The notes: generated from the sequence alone by a model not told the origin. A stretch of DNA of 45,931 nt from Bacteroidota bacterium (GCA_011049175.1 DSCJ01000028.1:1-45931); one strand, 5' to 3'. Numbered from the stretch's first letter, positions 5,796 to 15,230 are shown. Program-made: numbers and translations.

Positions 5796-8630
5796 TTACA
5801 CCGCGTCAGGCCGGGGCCTTTTCAGTTCTTTTGCCAGAAATCTGCCGGTATGGCTTTCCCGGCACCTGCTTACTTCATCGGGTGTACCGGTAGCCACAAC
5901 CCATCCGCCTTTCTCTCCTCCTTCAGGTCCCAGATCGATAATATGGTCGGCCTTTTTGATCACATCCAGGTTATGTTCTATCACAATCACCGTATTCCCT
6001 TTATCCACCAGCCTGTCAAGGACCACCAGCAGCACACGCACATCCTCGAAATGAAGTCCGGTGGTTGGCTCATCAAGAATATAGAGAGTCCTTCCCGTAT
6101 CCCTTCTGGAAAGCTCGGCAGCCAGTTTCACGCGCTGCGATTCCCCTCCCGACAGGGTGGTGGAAGGCTGACCCAGCCTTACATATCCCAGTCCCACTTC
6201 CCTGAGTGTATTCAGTTTCTGATAGATAGACGGGATATTCCCGAAAAATTCCACGGCCTGGTTGATGGTCATTTCCAGCACATCGCTGATGGATTTCCCC
6301 TTGTATTTGATTTCGAGGGTTTCCCGGTTATATCGTTTGCCGTTACATTCCGGACATTTCACATATACATCGGGCAGGAAATTCATTTCAATGGTCTTTA
6401 CACCGGCTCCCTGGCAGCTTTCACATCGCCCTCCCCTCACATTAAAGGAAAACCTTCCGGCTTTGTATCCCCGCAATCTGGCTTCGGTAGTCTGTTCGAA
6501 CAATTTCCTTATATCGGAAAACACACCGGTATAGGTAGCCGGATTCGACCGGGGGGTTTTCCCCAGGGGGCTCTGATTCACTTCAATTACCTTGTCAATG
6601 TTCTTTATCCCTTCCACACCCTCGTGATCCAGAGGTTCGGCAAGCGAACGGTGCAGTTTCCTGCTCAGAATGGGATGCAGGGTCATGTTGATCAGAGAAG
6701 ATTTCCCGCTTCCTGATACACCGGTTACCAGAATCAGTTTTCCCAGCGGGAACTCCACGTTGATATTTTTCAGGTTATTGCCCCGGGCCCCTTTCAGGCG
6801 AAGGGATTTCCCGTTTCCCGGCCTCCTTTTTTCAGGCAGGGGAATGTCTTTGCGGTGGTTCAGGTAACTGGCCGTAAGTGAATCCAGCTTCAGTATCTGT
6901 CCGGGGGAACCCTGGCCTACCACCTCGCCTCCGTGTCTTCCGGCAAACGGTCCCAGATCGACGATATGGTCGGCAGAAACAATCATTTCCCTGTCGTGCT
7001 CAACCACAATAATGGTATTCCCCATATCCCTCAGTTCCTGCAGGGCCGAAATCAGCCGCCGGTTGTCGCGCTGATGCAGTCCGATACTGGGTTCATCAAG
7101 AATGTAGAGCACATTGACCAGTTGCGATCCGATCTGGGTGGCCAGTCTGATGCGCTGGCTTTCCCCTCCGGAAAGACTTCTTGCACTGCGGTTCAGCGAC
7201 AGGTAATCAAGGCCCACATTCATCAGGAATTTCAGGCGGTTTCTGATCTCCTTGAGTATTTCCGTGGCAATGAGCCGTTGCCTTTCTTCCAGAAGGCTTT
7301 CCAGGCCGTCCATCCAGTTGTGCAGTTGCTGCAGGTCCATGGAGGCCAGCTCGGCAATGTTCTTATCCAGGATCCTGAAATAGAGGGCTTCCTTTTTCAG
7401 GCGTGTTCCTTCGCACACGGGGCAAGCCTTTTTCCGGATGTATTGCTGTTCCCGTCGGGAGGGCCTTCCGTTGCCCTCGCCGTTCCCATACCCGTTCAGG
7501 ATTTCCATGATCCCGTCAAAGCTCAGGTGGTAGGTTGTACCTGCGCCGAGCGGGGTATTTCTCAGGGGAAAGGTCTCGTCCGACCCGTTCAGAATGATCT
7601 CCAGGGCCTCTTCGGTAATCTGTCCGACGGGGGTATCCAGATTCTGTCCGAACTTGTGTAAAATAGACTCAAGTTGCCAGAATACCAGGCTGTTATGATA
7701 TTTACCCAGGGGTTCTATCCCTCCCTGGCGGATGCTGCGACCCGGATCGGGGAAGATCTTTTTTCTGTCCACCACACTGATCTCTCCCAGTCCGTTACAC
7801 CGGGGACAGGCACCCTGGGGAGAATTGAATGAGAAGGTATGCGGGGCGGGTTCGTTGTATGATATTCCGGAAACCGGGCACATCAACTGCCGGCTGTAAT
7901 AAGCGGGCTTTTCTCCGCCGGGATCCAGGATCATGGTAATCCCCTTCCCCTGCTGCATGCACAGGGCAAGCGATTCCCTTATCCGTTTTTCTTCCCTGCT
8001 GCCAACCGTCAGCTTGTCGATTACCAGTTCAATATGGTGGGTTTTGTACCGGTCAAGTTTCATTCCCCTTCCAATCTCCTGTATTTCACCGTCCACACGT
8101 ACGGAAAGGAATCCTTTCCTTCTGACCGTTTCGAACAGTTCCCGGTAATGGCCCTTACGTCCCTGCACCAGTGGGGCCAGCATCAGGATATACCGGTTAT
8201 TGTACCTGTTCAGGATCAGATCCACGATCTGTTCGTCGGTATATTTCACCATGCGTTCTCCCGTTACCCACGAATAGGCCGTTCCGGCCCGGGCAAAAAG
8301 CAAACGCAGAAAATCGTATATTTCGGTAATGGTCCCAACGGTGGAGCGTGGGTTTTTCCCGGTGGTTTTTTGCTCGATGGATATTACCGGGCTGAGGCCC
8401 GATATATGGTCTACATCGGGGCGTTCCATTCCGCCCAGGAACTGGCGTGCGTAAGCCGACTGGGTTTCCATGAACCGGCGCTGGCCTTCCGCGTAAATGG
8501 TATCGAATGCCAGTGATGACTTCCCGCTTCCGCTGAGCCCGGTCATCACCGTCAGGGTGTTCCTGGGGATGACCACATCAATATTCTTGAGATTGTGTTC
8601 GCGCGCTCCGTATACCCTGATCTCATCCAT
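5796..8630 (-). CDS. uvrA: Excinuclease ABC subunit A
   Basis: UvrA is the damage-recognition ATPase of nucleotide-excision repair; it dimerises, scans DNA and loads UvrB. The 944 residues include Walker A GLSGSGKSS at 31-39 and a second one (GVSGSGKSS) in the C-terminal half, two ABC signatures LSGGESQR, and two Walker B regions followed by LDEPS/LDEPT. The second zinc finger (CESC...CPEC) is complete. In the first, the expected CxxC is CPVS, so one Cys is replaced by Ser while the distal CPRC remains; as I recall, this is common among Bacteroidota UvrA. Only 27 bp separate it from the upstream lytic transglycosylase gene on the same strand, so they are probably co-transcribed. Confidence 0.97.
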   Translation of the reverse strand: MDEIRVYGAREHNLKNIDVVIPRNTLTVMTGLSGSGKSSLAFDTIYAEGQRRFMETQSAYARQFLGGMERPDVDHISGLSPVISIEQKTTGKNPRSTVGTITEIYDFLRLLFARAGTAYSWVTGERMVKYTDEQIVDLILNRYNNRYILMLAPLVQGRKGHYRELFETVRRKGFLSVRVDGEIQEIGRGMKLDRYKTHHIELVIDKLTVGSREEKRIRESLALCMQQGKGITMILDPGGEKPAYYSRQLMCPVSGISYNEPAPHTFSFNSPQGACPRCNGLGEISVVDRKKIFPDPGRSIRQGGIEPLGKYHNSLVFWQLESILHKFGQNLDTPVGQITEEALEIILNGSDETFPLRNTPLGAGTTYHLSFDGIMEILNGYGNGEGNGRPSRREQQYIRKKACPVCEGTRLKKEALYFRILDKNIAELASMDLQQLHNWMDGLESLLEERQRLIATEILKEIRNRLKFLMNVGLDYLSLNRSARSLSGGESQRIRLATQIGSQLVNVLYILDEPSIGLHQRDNRRLISALQELRDMGNTIIVVEHDREMIVSADHIVDLGPFAGRHGGEVVGQGSPGQILKLDSLTASYLNHRKDIPLPEKRRPGNGKSLRLKGARGNNLKNINVEFPLGKLILVTGVSGSGKSSLINMTLHPILSRKLHRSLAEPLDHEGVEGIKNIDKVIEVNQSPLGKTPRSNPATYTGVFSDIRKLFEQTTEARLRGYKAGRFSFNVRGGRCESCQGAGVKTIEMNFLPDVYVKCPECNGKRYNRETLEIKYKGKSISDVLEMTINQAVEFFGNIPSIYQKLNTLREVGLGYVRLGQPSTTLSGGESQRVKLAAELSRRDTGRTLYILDEPTTGLHFEDVRVLLVVLDRLVDKGNTVIVIEHNLDVIKKADHIIDLGPEGGEKGGWVVATGTPDEVSRCRESHTGRFLAKELKRPRPDAV

Positions 8631-8657
8631 CCCTTGATTCCGCTTGAACCTGTATGA

Positions 8658-9671
8658 TCAACCCGTGATACCGGGTTCTGGTCCCCGGCCACCTTCTCCG
8701 ACGATACGTGCCCCCGGTTCGGGCAACCTGATGCGGTATGTCTTTCCCGTCCGGTTTGACAGATATGGTTTGCGCAACCAGGGGTTGAAATACTTCAGTA
8801 TCTTGTAATTGGTGCCCCGGTTGTTGGCAAAATCGGCAAAATTTTCCACCGGGGTGTCGACCACCTCTTCGTAGGTAGGGATTACGGGGTACAGGTCCGA
8901 TGCCTGAAAATAAAATCCGTACTCTTCCGGAGATACCATAATTACTTTCAGGGCTGCCAGCCGGAAAATATACCGGGCGGTTTCTTCATTCAGCAACAAA
9001 TCGTAATACGAATGTTGTTTCTGTATCACCACCTGCTGGTCAAGTCCCCTTCTTCCGTTGTTATACGATGCGGCCACCATGGTCCAGTTGCCGTACACAT
9101 CGTATGAATCGATGAAATACCGGCAGGCGGCTTCCGTTGATTTTTCGAGGTGGTAGCGTTCGTCCACTTCATCGTTTACCTCCAGGCCATATTCCCGGGC
9201 CGTACCTGCCAGAAACTGCCAGAATCCCACCGCACCGGCCGGTGAAACGGCATTGGACAACCCGCTTTCGGCAATGGCCAGGTACTTGAAATCATCGGGA
9301 ACCCCGTATTTCCTCAGGATGGGTTCTATCACAGGAAAATACCTTCCCGAACGTTTGATCAGGAGCAGGGTCTGGGAATGGAAATAGGTGTTCACCAGCA
9401 ATTCCCTGTCAAGGCTTTCCCGGGTGTCGAACTGCTCAAGCGGCATGCGTTCTCCTGCAAAATACAGGGTATCGGGCAGATGGACGGCCGATACACCATA
9501 ATTCGGAGGGGAGCCGTGAGGCTCCTCCTCCACATGTCCGGTATATGCATTGATTCCTGCGATACCCAGAACAATGATCCCTACCACCAGCCATGATCCC
9601 CACGAGGGGATCCAGCGTTTGTTTTCCGTCGGATTCCGATCGCTCTTTATCATCATTATAGTATTCTTCAT
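8658..9671 (-). CDS. Membrane-anchored lytic transglycosylase (SLT/MltD-like)
   Basis: Cleaves the MurNAc-GlcNAc bond of peptidoglycan with formation of an anhydro product. I take the ATG at 9671 (337 residues) rather than the longer frame opening with TTG at 9746, because that codon overlaps an exact -7 promoter element and the extension has no family look. One membrane helix lies at residues ~26-43. The catalytic domain spans ~105-230, with the Glu in AIAESGLS (E135 in this numbering) followed by AGAVGFWQF and the ASYNNGRRGL segment typical of family 1 enzymes. No LysM domain is present, unlike full MltD. Upstream of uvrA with 27 bp between them. Confidence 0.85.
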   Translation of the reverse strand: MKNTIMMIKSDRNPTENKRWIPSWGSWLVVGIIVLGIAGINAYTGHVEEEPHGSPPNYGVSAVHLPDTLYFAGERMPLEQFDTRESLDRELLVNTYFHSQTLLLIKRSGRYFPVIEPILRKYGVPDDFKYLAIAESGLSNAVSPAGAVGFWQFLAGTAREYGLEVNDEVDERYHLEKSTEAACRYFIDSYDVYGNWTMVAASYNNGRRGLDQQVVIQKQHSYYDLLLNEETARYIFRLAALKVIMVSPEEYGFYFQASDLYPVIPTYEEVVDTPVENFADFANNRGTNYKILKYFNPWLRKPYLSNRTGKTYRIRLPEPGARIVGEGGRGPEPGITG

Positions 9672-9745
9672 GTTCTCAGCTTTTTCCGGATACGCCCGGA
9701 ATATACACAAAATATGAGTCACCGGAAATCCGGAGATCAAACCCA

Positions 9746-9753
9746 CAAAATTA
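9746..9753 (-). promoter_or_regulatory. -7 promoter element of the lytic transglycosylase gene
   Basis: Reading the minus strand, TAATTTTG matches TAnnTTTG exactly. It gives a leader of roughly 70 nt to the ATG at 9671 and argues against the longer TTG-initiated frame. Confidence 0.5.
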
Positions 9754-9787
9754 CTGAAAAAACATCAGAATTCACTGTCCGCTCATA

Positions 9788-11191
9788 TCAGAATCTGAAG
9801 CGGACTCCTGAAAAAACGGCCACCGAATAAGGATGTGATCCAATCAGGTTTTTCTCGCTGAAGGTATTGAGGTAATATTTGAAGGTGGGTTCCACATTAA
9901 ACATCAGTCCGGGAAGAATTTCATAATCCAGTCCCAGACCTATGGCCCCCGAATAATTCAACGTACTGACGTTACTGGTGCGGATAGAGGAATAATTCAC
10001 CCCTTCGATATACAGGGAAGCGGCATTACCCACCAGGAAGTTGGTACTAACACCACCCAGGATGTTCATGCCTACTTTTCTGTCGATCACCTTGTATTTT
10101 ACAAGAAGGGGTATTTCAAGAAATTCATAATTCTGGGCAATAAAAGCATTAACCTGTTCGAGGTATTCCTGGGTATACTGCGAAGGATCACGGCCGATGA
10201 TGCTGTTATAGAGAGCATCTTCCGGGGTATTGACAATCTTTATATTGTCATTGTCTGAAAACACGGTGCCGGTAGAGTGATCCACCAGGTAGAACTTTTC
10301 CGCCATCTTCCTGTGAATTTCCGGGGTTTCCCACCCCATGGCTGCCAGAGTATATTCCTCCACTCCGCCAATCATCAGTCCCATCTGGGAATAGTACAAA
10401 CCGGTGTACACCGTCCATTTCCCCGAGGCCTGATAATTCACGTTAATCCCTCCCGAGAAGGCGAATACTCCTTCTTCTATGCGGTTGTAGTATTGTTTCA
10501 GATCCTTACTACCCTCTCCGGAAGTGAGGTGCCGGTAGGAATATGCCGGTGAAAACTGACCGCCAATACCCCAGCGTGATCTTTCTTCTTTCAGGAAGTC
10601 CCATTCGACCTCATTTTCCTTTTCTGTCAGAGCCAGCCGGTGGTCCCCCTCGGAACGGAAATCGACAGTTTCCTGTGGGGCCGTAACATCGGAACTGAGC
10701 CTGAGGGAAAGCAAAGGTTCCACATAAGCAGGAACAGCATCGTGTTCATAGGATGGCTCTTCCATGGAAGGTTGCTTTGCAACCACTTCTACACGGGCCA
10801 GTATGGGTGAAATGTCGGTAGTTTTCTGTATCGGGGTTTCCCCGGGGCCGGTTTCGGTTTCACCGGAGGGTTCAGGGGCGGCCTGGGCGGGGTATGTTTC
10901 TGCGGCAGGTTTCGTTTTTTCCGGAGTGGATTCACCGGCAGGAACGGATTCGGAAATCATTTCCGGCGAGGGAATGGGTTCCTTTTTATGATGCAGGAAC
11001 CAAATGCCCGAGAATACCAGAAGCAGCACAGCGGCAGCTGCGGCCACCCTTCTTATCCACAGGACCCTGCGCTTCTTTCTGAGGATATGTGCTTCAATCC
11101 CATCCCACACAGTATGTGGAGGCCGTATTTCATAATCATCCAGAGCGGACCGAAATACCTCATCAATATGTTGATCCTGCCTTGCCCTCAT
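9788..11191 (-). CDS. Putative sigma-regulatory protein: cytoplasmic head, one TM helix, outer-membrane barrel
   Basis: A 467-residue protein with an unusual layout. Residues 1-46 are charged and carry no signal peptide; the PPHTVWDGIEAHI segment resembles N-termini of Bacteroidota proteins encoded beside ECF sigma genes. A single hydrophobic helix (~47-67) follows basic residues, giving an N-in topology. Residues ~70-175 are a Pro/Glu/Thr-rich linker. Residues ~206-467 resemble a PF13568-type outer-membrane barrel and end in the aromatic terminus VRFRF. Its ATG overlaps the ECF sigma stop codon (ATGA), so the pair is translationally coupled. An anti-sigma role for the head is inference from context; no classic anti-sigma zinc motif is visible. 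Confidence 0.7.
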   Translation of the reverse strand: MRARQDQHIDEVFRSALDDYEIRPPHTVWDGIEAHILRKKRRVLWIRRVAAAAAVLLLVFSGIWFLHHKKEPIPSPEMISESVPAGESTPEKTKPAAETYPAQAAPEPSGETETGPGETPIQKTTDISPILARVEVVAKQPSMEEPSYEHDAVPAYVEPLLSLRLSSDVTAPQETVDFRSEGDHRLALTEKENEVEWDFLKEERSRWGIGGQFSPAYSYRHLTSGEGSKDLKQYYNRIEEGVFAFSGGINVNYQASGKWTVYTGLYYSQMGLMIGGVEEYTLAAMGWETPEIHRKMAEKFYLVDHSTGTVFSDNDNIKIVNTPEDALYNSIIGRDPSQYTQEYLEQVNAFIAQNYEFLEIPLLVKYKVIDRKVGMNILGGVSTNFLVGNAASLYIEGVNYSSIRTSNVSTLNYSGAIGLGLDYEILPGLMFNVEPTFKYYLNTFSEKNLIGSHPYSVAVFSGVRFRF

Positions 11192-11727
11192 CTTTCCCTT
11201 CCCATTTTTATCAGCTTTTCCTGCAGTATTGTTCTTGCCCTGGCCAGATTCGATTTGGAAGTGCCTTCCGATATTCCCATCATCCCCGCAATTTCCTTAT
11301 GCGAATATCCCTCCAGGGCGTACAGGTTGAATACCATCCTGTACTGCGGGGTAAGTTCCTGGATCATGCCGATCAATTCCTCGGCAAACAGATCATCCAG
11401 CGTATTTTCCTCTGCCGGTTCCGTTTTCCCTTCCTCATCATCGTCCAGGGAATAGAAATTCTTCTTCCTTCTGAACTTTTCCAGGGCGGTATTGATCATG
11501 ATCCTTCTTACCCAGCCTTCGAAAGACCCCTGATGCCTGAAGGAGGAGAGGTTTTCAAACACGCGGATAAAGCCGTCCTGCAGCATATCGCTGGCTTCCT
11601 CCGCATCATCCGCATACCTCAGGCACACCGCATACATTTTACCCGAAAACATTTCGTACAACATTTTCTGGGCTTTCCGGTCTCCCGCCAGGCATCCCTC
11701 AATTATATCCGGCAAGCTATCTTTCAA
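11188..11727 (-). CDS. ECF-type RNA polymerase sigma factor
   Basis: A 179-residue sigma-70 family protein with region 2 at ~10-90 (including the ASDMLQDGFIRVFENL core-binding stretch and GWVRRIMIN) and region 4 at ~118-172 (YSHKEIAGMMGISEGTSKSNLARAR helix-turn-helix). The start appears to be TTG at 11727: an in-frame TGA lies 12 nt upstream with no ATG between, and the next ATG would remove the beginning of region 2. The stop overlaps the start of the single-pass barrel protein (ATGA), its likely regulator. ECF factors usually control their own promoter; the upstream region has no exact housekeeping -7 element, which fits but does not prove autoregulation. Confidence 0.93.
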   Translation of the reverse strand: MKDSLPDIIEGCLAGDRKAQKMLYEMFSGKMYAVCLRYADDAEEASDMLQDGFIRVFENLSSFRHQGSFEGWVRRIMINTALEKFRRKKNFYSLDDDEEGKTEPAEENTLDDLFAEELIGMIQELTPQYRMVFNLYALEGYSHKEIAGMMGISEGTSKSNLARARTILQEKLIKMGRER

Positions 11728-12121
11728 GTTAATTGATATTCAGCTTCTTCCAAATCAAAGCCTAAATTTACCAATTAATTGAATTGACAAAAAGCTTCCC
11801 GGAAAATAAATTTGAAAAGAACGTGTGCAGTATATGGATGTTTTTACCGGCCAAATGGTTGCGTAGGAATAAAAAAATAGTTTCGTTCTAAACAACAACG
11901 CACAAAGGGGCAAGAGATAATTCCCGCTGTGCCTTAATGGAAAAGAACTGTTCTCCTAAATGATCAATTATTTCAGGAAAATGTTAAGCCCATTTGTTTT
12001 ATCCAGAAGTGGGTACCATTCACCTCGCTACCGGATGGAAAATTTCATAAAAAAATGGTGAGTCGCGGGTCGGGGAATTTCCTCAACAGGCCAACCGTAA
12101 CCCGTAACCCCTGCCTTCATG
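11728..12121. other. Long intergenic region upstream of the ECF sigma gene
   Basis: About 400 bp between the sigma gene and lpdA, which point the same way. No convincing open frame, tRNA or sRNA fold is visible. A weak housekeeping-like promoter may exist on the minus strand at about 11756-11791 (TTTG, 23 nt, then TAGGCTTTG, one base too long for TAnnTTTG). An ECF-specific promoter would be expected here but I cannot identify one. Confidence 0.4.
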
Positions 12122-12146
12122 CTGATCCCGGAAATGCAGGGATCAG
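12122..12146 (-). terminator. Hairpin overlapping the lpdA stop codon
   Basis: CTGATCCC and GGGATCAG form a perfect 8-bp stem with a 9-nt loop, and the lpdA TGA lies inside the 5' arm on the minus strand. No T-run follows, so it is either a weak terminator or a 3'-end stabiliser. Confidence 0.4.
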
Positions 12147-13537
12147 AGGTGGATCACTTCCCCGTAAGCTGCAGCAGCCGCTTCCATAATGGCTTCCGAC
12201 ATGGTGGGATGGGGATGTACCGACCGTATCAGTTCCTGCCCGGTTGTTTCCAGTTTGCGGGCCACCACTACCTCAGCAATCATTTCGGTTACATGGTCGC
12301 CTATCATGTGCGCTCCGACAAGTTCCCCGTATTTCGAATCGAAGATCAGTTTTACGAATCCATCCCGGGCTCCGGCCGAACTGGCTTTCCCCGAAGCGGT
12401 AAAGGGAAATTTCCCCACTTTGATCTCCAGGCCTTTCTCACGGGCCTGCTTTTCTGTCAGGCCCACCGAGGCGATCTCTGGCCGGGTATACGTACAGGCC
12501 GGGATATTTCCATAATCAAGCGGTTCCGGATTGTGTCCGGCCAGCTTCTCCACACAGATGATTCCTTCGTGCGAGGCCACATGGGCCAGCGCGGGCCCGT
12601 GTACAATATCGCCAATGGCATATACTCCCTTCACATTGGTAGCGTAAAATTCATCTACCTTGATTTTCCCGTTCTCCATTTCAATCCCGGCTTCTTCCAC
12701 CCCCACCCCTTCCAGGTTGGGTGTAATACCCACCGCTGAGAGAACCACATCGGCTTCCACCACACTTTCTTCCTCTCCGGAGTTTTTAATGATTACCCTG
12801 CAGGGAGTAGCCGACTTGTCAACCGATTCCACCGAGGAACCGGTCATAATTTTCATTCCGGCTTTTTTGAATGAACGTTCCAGTTGTTTTGACACCTCCT
12901 CATCTTCCAGGGGTACCAGGCGGGGCATGTATTCCACCAGGGTAACTTCCGTTCCCATGGTCCGGTAAAAATAGGCGAACTCACTTCCGATAGCTCCTGA
13001 GCCAACCACCACCATGGATGCGGGTATTTTTTCCAGAGACATGGCTTCCCGGTAGCCGATCACCTTTTTCCCGTCCTGTTTCATCCCGGGCAGCTCACGT
13101 GAGCGGGCTCCCGTGGCCAGAATAATATGGGAAGCTTCCAGGGCCCGGGTTTTTCCATCGGCTGACTTTACCTCCACTTTGCCGGAAGAAATGATTTTCC
13201 CGAAACCCTCGACCACCTCAATTTTGTTTTTCCTGAACAGGAACTCCACTCCCTTGCTCATTCCTTCCGCCACACGACGGCTTCTCTGTATGACTGCACT
13301 GAAATCCGGTTCAGGTTTTCCTCCGGGCTGAATCCCATAATCGGAGGCATGGCTGAAATATTCCATCACCTCGGCACTTTTCAGCAAAGATTTGGTAGGG
13401 ATACAGCCCCAGTTAAGACATACACCTCCCAGGGCATCCTTCTCCACCACAGCCACCTTCATCCCTAGCTGAGCAGCCCTGATGGCAGCCACATATCCAC
13501 CCGGGCCGCTTCCGATCACTATCACGTCAAATTTCAT
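12143..13537 (-). CDS. lpdA: Dihydrolipoyl dehydrogenase (E3)
   Basis: Flavoenzyme that reoxidises dihydrolipoamide with NAD+ in 2-oxoacid dehydrogenase complexes and the glycine cleavage system. The 464 residues begin with the FAD-binding IGSGPGGYVAAIRAAQ, followed by the redox disulfide GGVCLNWGCIPTKS (C40/C45), a second dinucleotide motif VGSGAIGSEFA, the ATNVKGVYAIGD segment, and the C-terminal catalytic pair HPHPTMSE (H443/E448). Complete and of normal length. No E1 or E2 gene is nearby, so it probably serves several complexes. ATG start; an 8-bp hairpin overlaps its stop codon. Confidence 0.96.
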   Translation of the reverse strand: MKFDVIVIGSGPGGYVAAIRAAQLGMKVAVVEKDALGGVCLNWGCIPTKSLLKSAEVMEYFSHASDYGIQPGGKPEPDFSAVIQRSRRVAEGMSKGVEFLFRKNKIEVVEGFGKIISSGKVEVKSADGKTRALEASHIILATGARSRELPGMKQDGKKVIGYREAMSLEKIPASMVVVGSGAIGSEFAYFYRTMGTEVTLVEYMPRLVPLEDEEVSKQLERSFKKAGMKIMTGSSVESVDKSATPCRVIIKNSGEEESVVEADVVLSAVGITPNLEGVGVEEAGIEMENGKIKVDEFYATNVKGVYAIGDIVHGPALAHVASHEGIICVEKLAGHNPEPLDYGNIPACTYTRPEIASVGLTEKQAREKGLEIKVGKFPFTASGKASSAGARDGFVKLIFDSKYGELVGAHMIGDHVTEMIAEVVVARKLETTGQELIRSVHPHPTMSEAIMEAAAAAYGEVIHL

Positions 13538-13588
13538 ACAGGTTTATTTTTTATTTGGTTTTCAGTTATTCCAGGTTAAAAATAGTTT

Positions 13589-14473
13589 TTATTCACTGGC
13601 AATAAAAATCTTTCCTGCCTCCTCTTCCGTTCTTTCGTCCGGTATATTTCCCCTGGCTCCACCGGAAAGCAGGGCAGTCAACCCCCTCGCCAGAATAAAA
13701 AGCAGGCTCAGCAGGAAAATAATGGAAGCCCCGCTGGGAATATCAAAATAAAAAGAGATCATCAGCCCTCCCAGGGAAGCTACCATGCCGGTGAGGATAG
13801 AATACAGGATCATACGTCCGAAATTCCGGGTAAATATATTGGCAATGGTCTGGGGAATGGTGAGCAGCGAGATGACAAGGATAATACCCACCACCCGGAT
13901 ATTCACCACAATGGTCAGGGCCATCAGGACCATCAGCATATAACTGATCCATCCTACCGGCAAACGGAAAGTTTGAATATACGGTAAATCGAACGCCATA
14001 TAAACAATCCACCGGTATAATACGAGAAAAAACAACCCTGAAACCCCTGTTACGGTAAGCAGAAACCACAGATCGCCCGCCGACACCGTGAGAATGCTTC
14101 CGAAAAGGTACGACATGAGGTTTGGAGCATATCCAGGAGTGAAGTAAATAAAAATGATCCCCACCGCCATTCCGAACGACCAGAGGATCCCGATCACCGA
14201 ATCCTCCCTGATGTTCATCCTCCGGGTAAGGTATTCCAGTCCCAGGGCATTCAATACAGCATAAACTGCGGCACCGGCCAGGGGATTCACCCCAAGGAAA
14301 TAGCCCAGCCCGATCCCCCCGAACGATGCGTGTGATATCCCCCCGCTGATAAACACCAACCTTCTGGAAACAATATAGGTTCCGATGATCCCGCAGGAAA
14401 CGGCTGCCAGCAGGGCTGCCAGCACCGCCCGGGTAAAAAATTCGTAACTGAACAATGATACCAGGTTATCCAT
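13589..14473 (-). CDS. Zinc/manganese ABC transporter permease
   Basis: A 294-residue inner-membrane permease of the ZnuB/MntB (ABC-3) family, with about eight hydrophobic segments. Recognisable family features include the N-terminal EFFTRAVLAALLAAVSCGIIG helix region, GTYIVSRRLVFISGGISHASFGG and the C-terminal GIILVISLLTIPQTIA segment. Third gene of a metal uptake operon, 7 bp after the ATPase gene. Metal specificity (zinc or manganese) cannot be read from the sequence. Confidence 0.92.
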   Translation of the reverse strand: MDNLVSLFSYEFFTRAVLAALLAAVSCGIIGTYIVSRRLVFISGGISHASFGGIGLGYFLGVNPLAGAAVYAVLNALGLEYLTRRMNIREDSVIGILWSFGMAVGIIFIYFTPGYAPNLMSYLFGSILTVSAGDLWFLLTVTGVSGLFFLVLYRWIVYMAFDLPYIQTFRLPVGWISYMLMVLMALTIVVNIRVVGIILVISLLTIPQTIANIFTRNFGRMILYSILTGMVASLGGLMISFYFDIPSGASIIFLLSLLFILARGLTALLSGGARGNIPDERTEEEAGKIFIASE

Positions 14474-14480
14474 GGTTTTT

Positions 14481-15230
14481 TCAGGAATGTTTTTTCAGCA
14501 CGGTATGGGGAACTGTGCCATGGGTAATGATCTGAATGGGGCAGTTATACGCAGCCAGCTGCTGTTCAGAGATCTTGTTTGAAGGATGGTAATGCAGGGT
14601 TCGGTTCACACAGGCAATGGTTTTAATATAGCTGGTAATGGTCCCCACATCATGCGACACCATAAGGATAGCCATGTTCCGGTTCAGTTCCTTCAGCAGT
14701 TCATACAATTCTCCCTCGAACCGGTTATCCACATAGGTCACCGGCTCATCCAGAATCAGCAGGCGGGGGGATCCCACCAGCGCCCGTGCCAGCAGAACCC
14801 TCTGCAATTGTCCCCCCGATAATTCACCAATAGCCCGGTGAAGCAAATGGTTGATACCTGTTTTCTCCAGTGCACTCTGTGCAGCCAGCCGGTGTTCTTT
14901 CCGGTAAGGAGTAAAAAATCCTTTTCTGGGCAGCAATCCCGAAAGAACCACTTCTTCCACGGAAATGGGGAATGACCTGTCAAGGTCGGTATGCTGGGGC
15001 AGGTATCCCATCAGGGTTCCCGGCATCGGATCGCCTGCATATTCCACACTTCCCGACCAGGGTTTGATCAAGCCCAGCATTACCTTCAGCAGGGTGGTTT
15101 TTCCACCCCCGTTGGGTCCGATCACCCCGATAAAATCATCCGGGAAGATCTCCAGACGGACTCCTTCAAGCACCGCTTCCCCGTTATAGCCCGCTGTAAT
15201 ATTTTCAAGCCTGACCAGCGGTTTCATCAT
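14481..15230 (-). CDS. Zinc/manganese ABC transporter ATP-binding protein
   Basis: ATPase of the metal importer. I choose the ATG at 15230 (249 residues): it overlaps the TGA of the binding-protein gene as ATGA, the usual coupled arrangement, and the upstream in-frame extension is coding sequence of that gene. Motifs: Walker A GPNGGGKTT, a YLPQH Q-loop region, signature LSGGQLQRVLLARAL, and Walker B LLILDEP followed by the H-loop SHD. The C-terminal tail extends beyond the H-loop with several histidines. Middle gene of a binding protein - ATPase - permease operon. Confidence 0.93.
   Translation of the reverse strand: MMKPLVRLENITAGYNGEAVLEGVRLEIFPDDFIGVIGPNGGGKTTLLKVMLGLIKPWSGSVEYAGDPMPGTLMGYLPQHTDLDRSFPISVEEVVLSGLLPRKGFFTPYRKEHRLAAQSALEKTGINHLLHRAIGELSGGQLQRVLLARALVGSPRLLILDEPVTYVDNRFEGELYELLKELNRNMAILMVSHDVGTITSYIKTIACVNRTLHYHPSNKISEQQLAAYNCPIQIITHGTVPHTVLKKHS

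Noticed and set aside
9671-9746. Longer N-terminus for the lytic transglycosylase from a TTG codon
   Set aside because: It would place an exact -7 element inside the coding sequence and add residues with no family look.
11728-12121. tRNA or regulatory RNA in the 400-bp gap upstream of the sigma gene
   Set aside because: No cloverleaf, conserved-looking hairpin with T-run, or clear promoter could be found.
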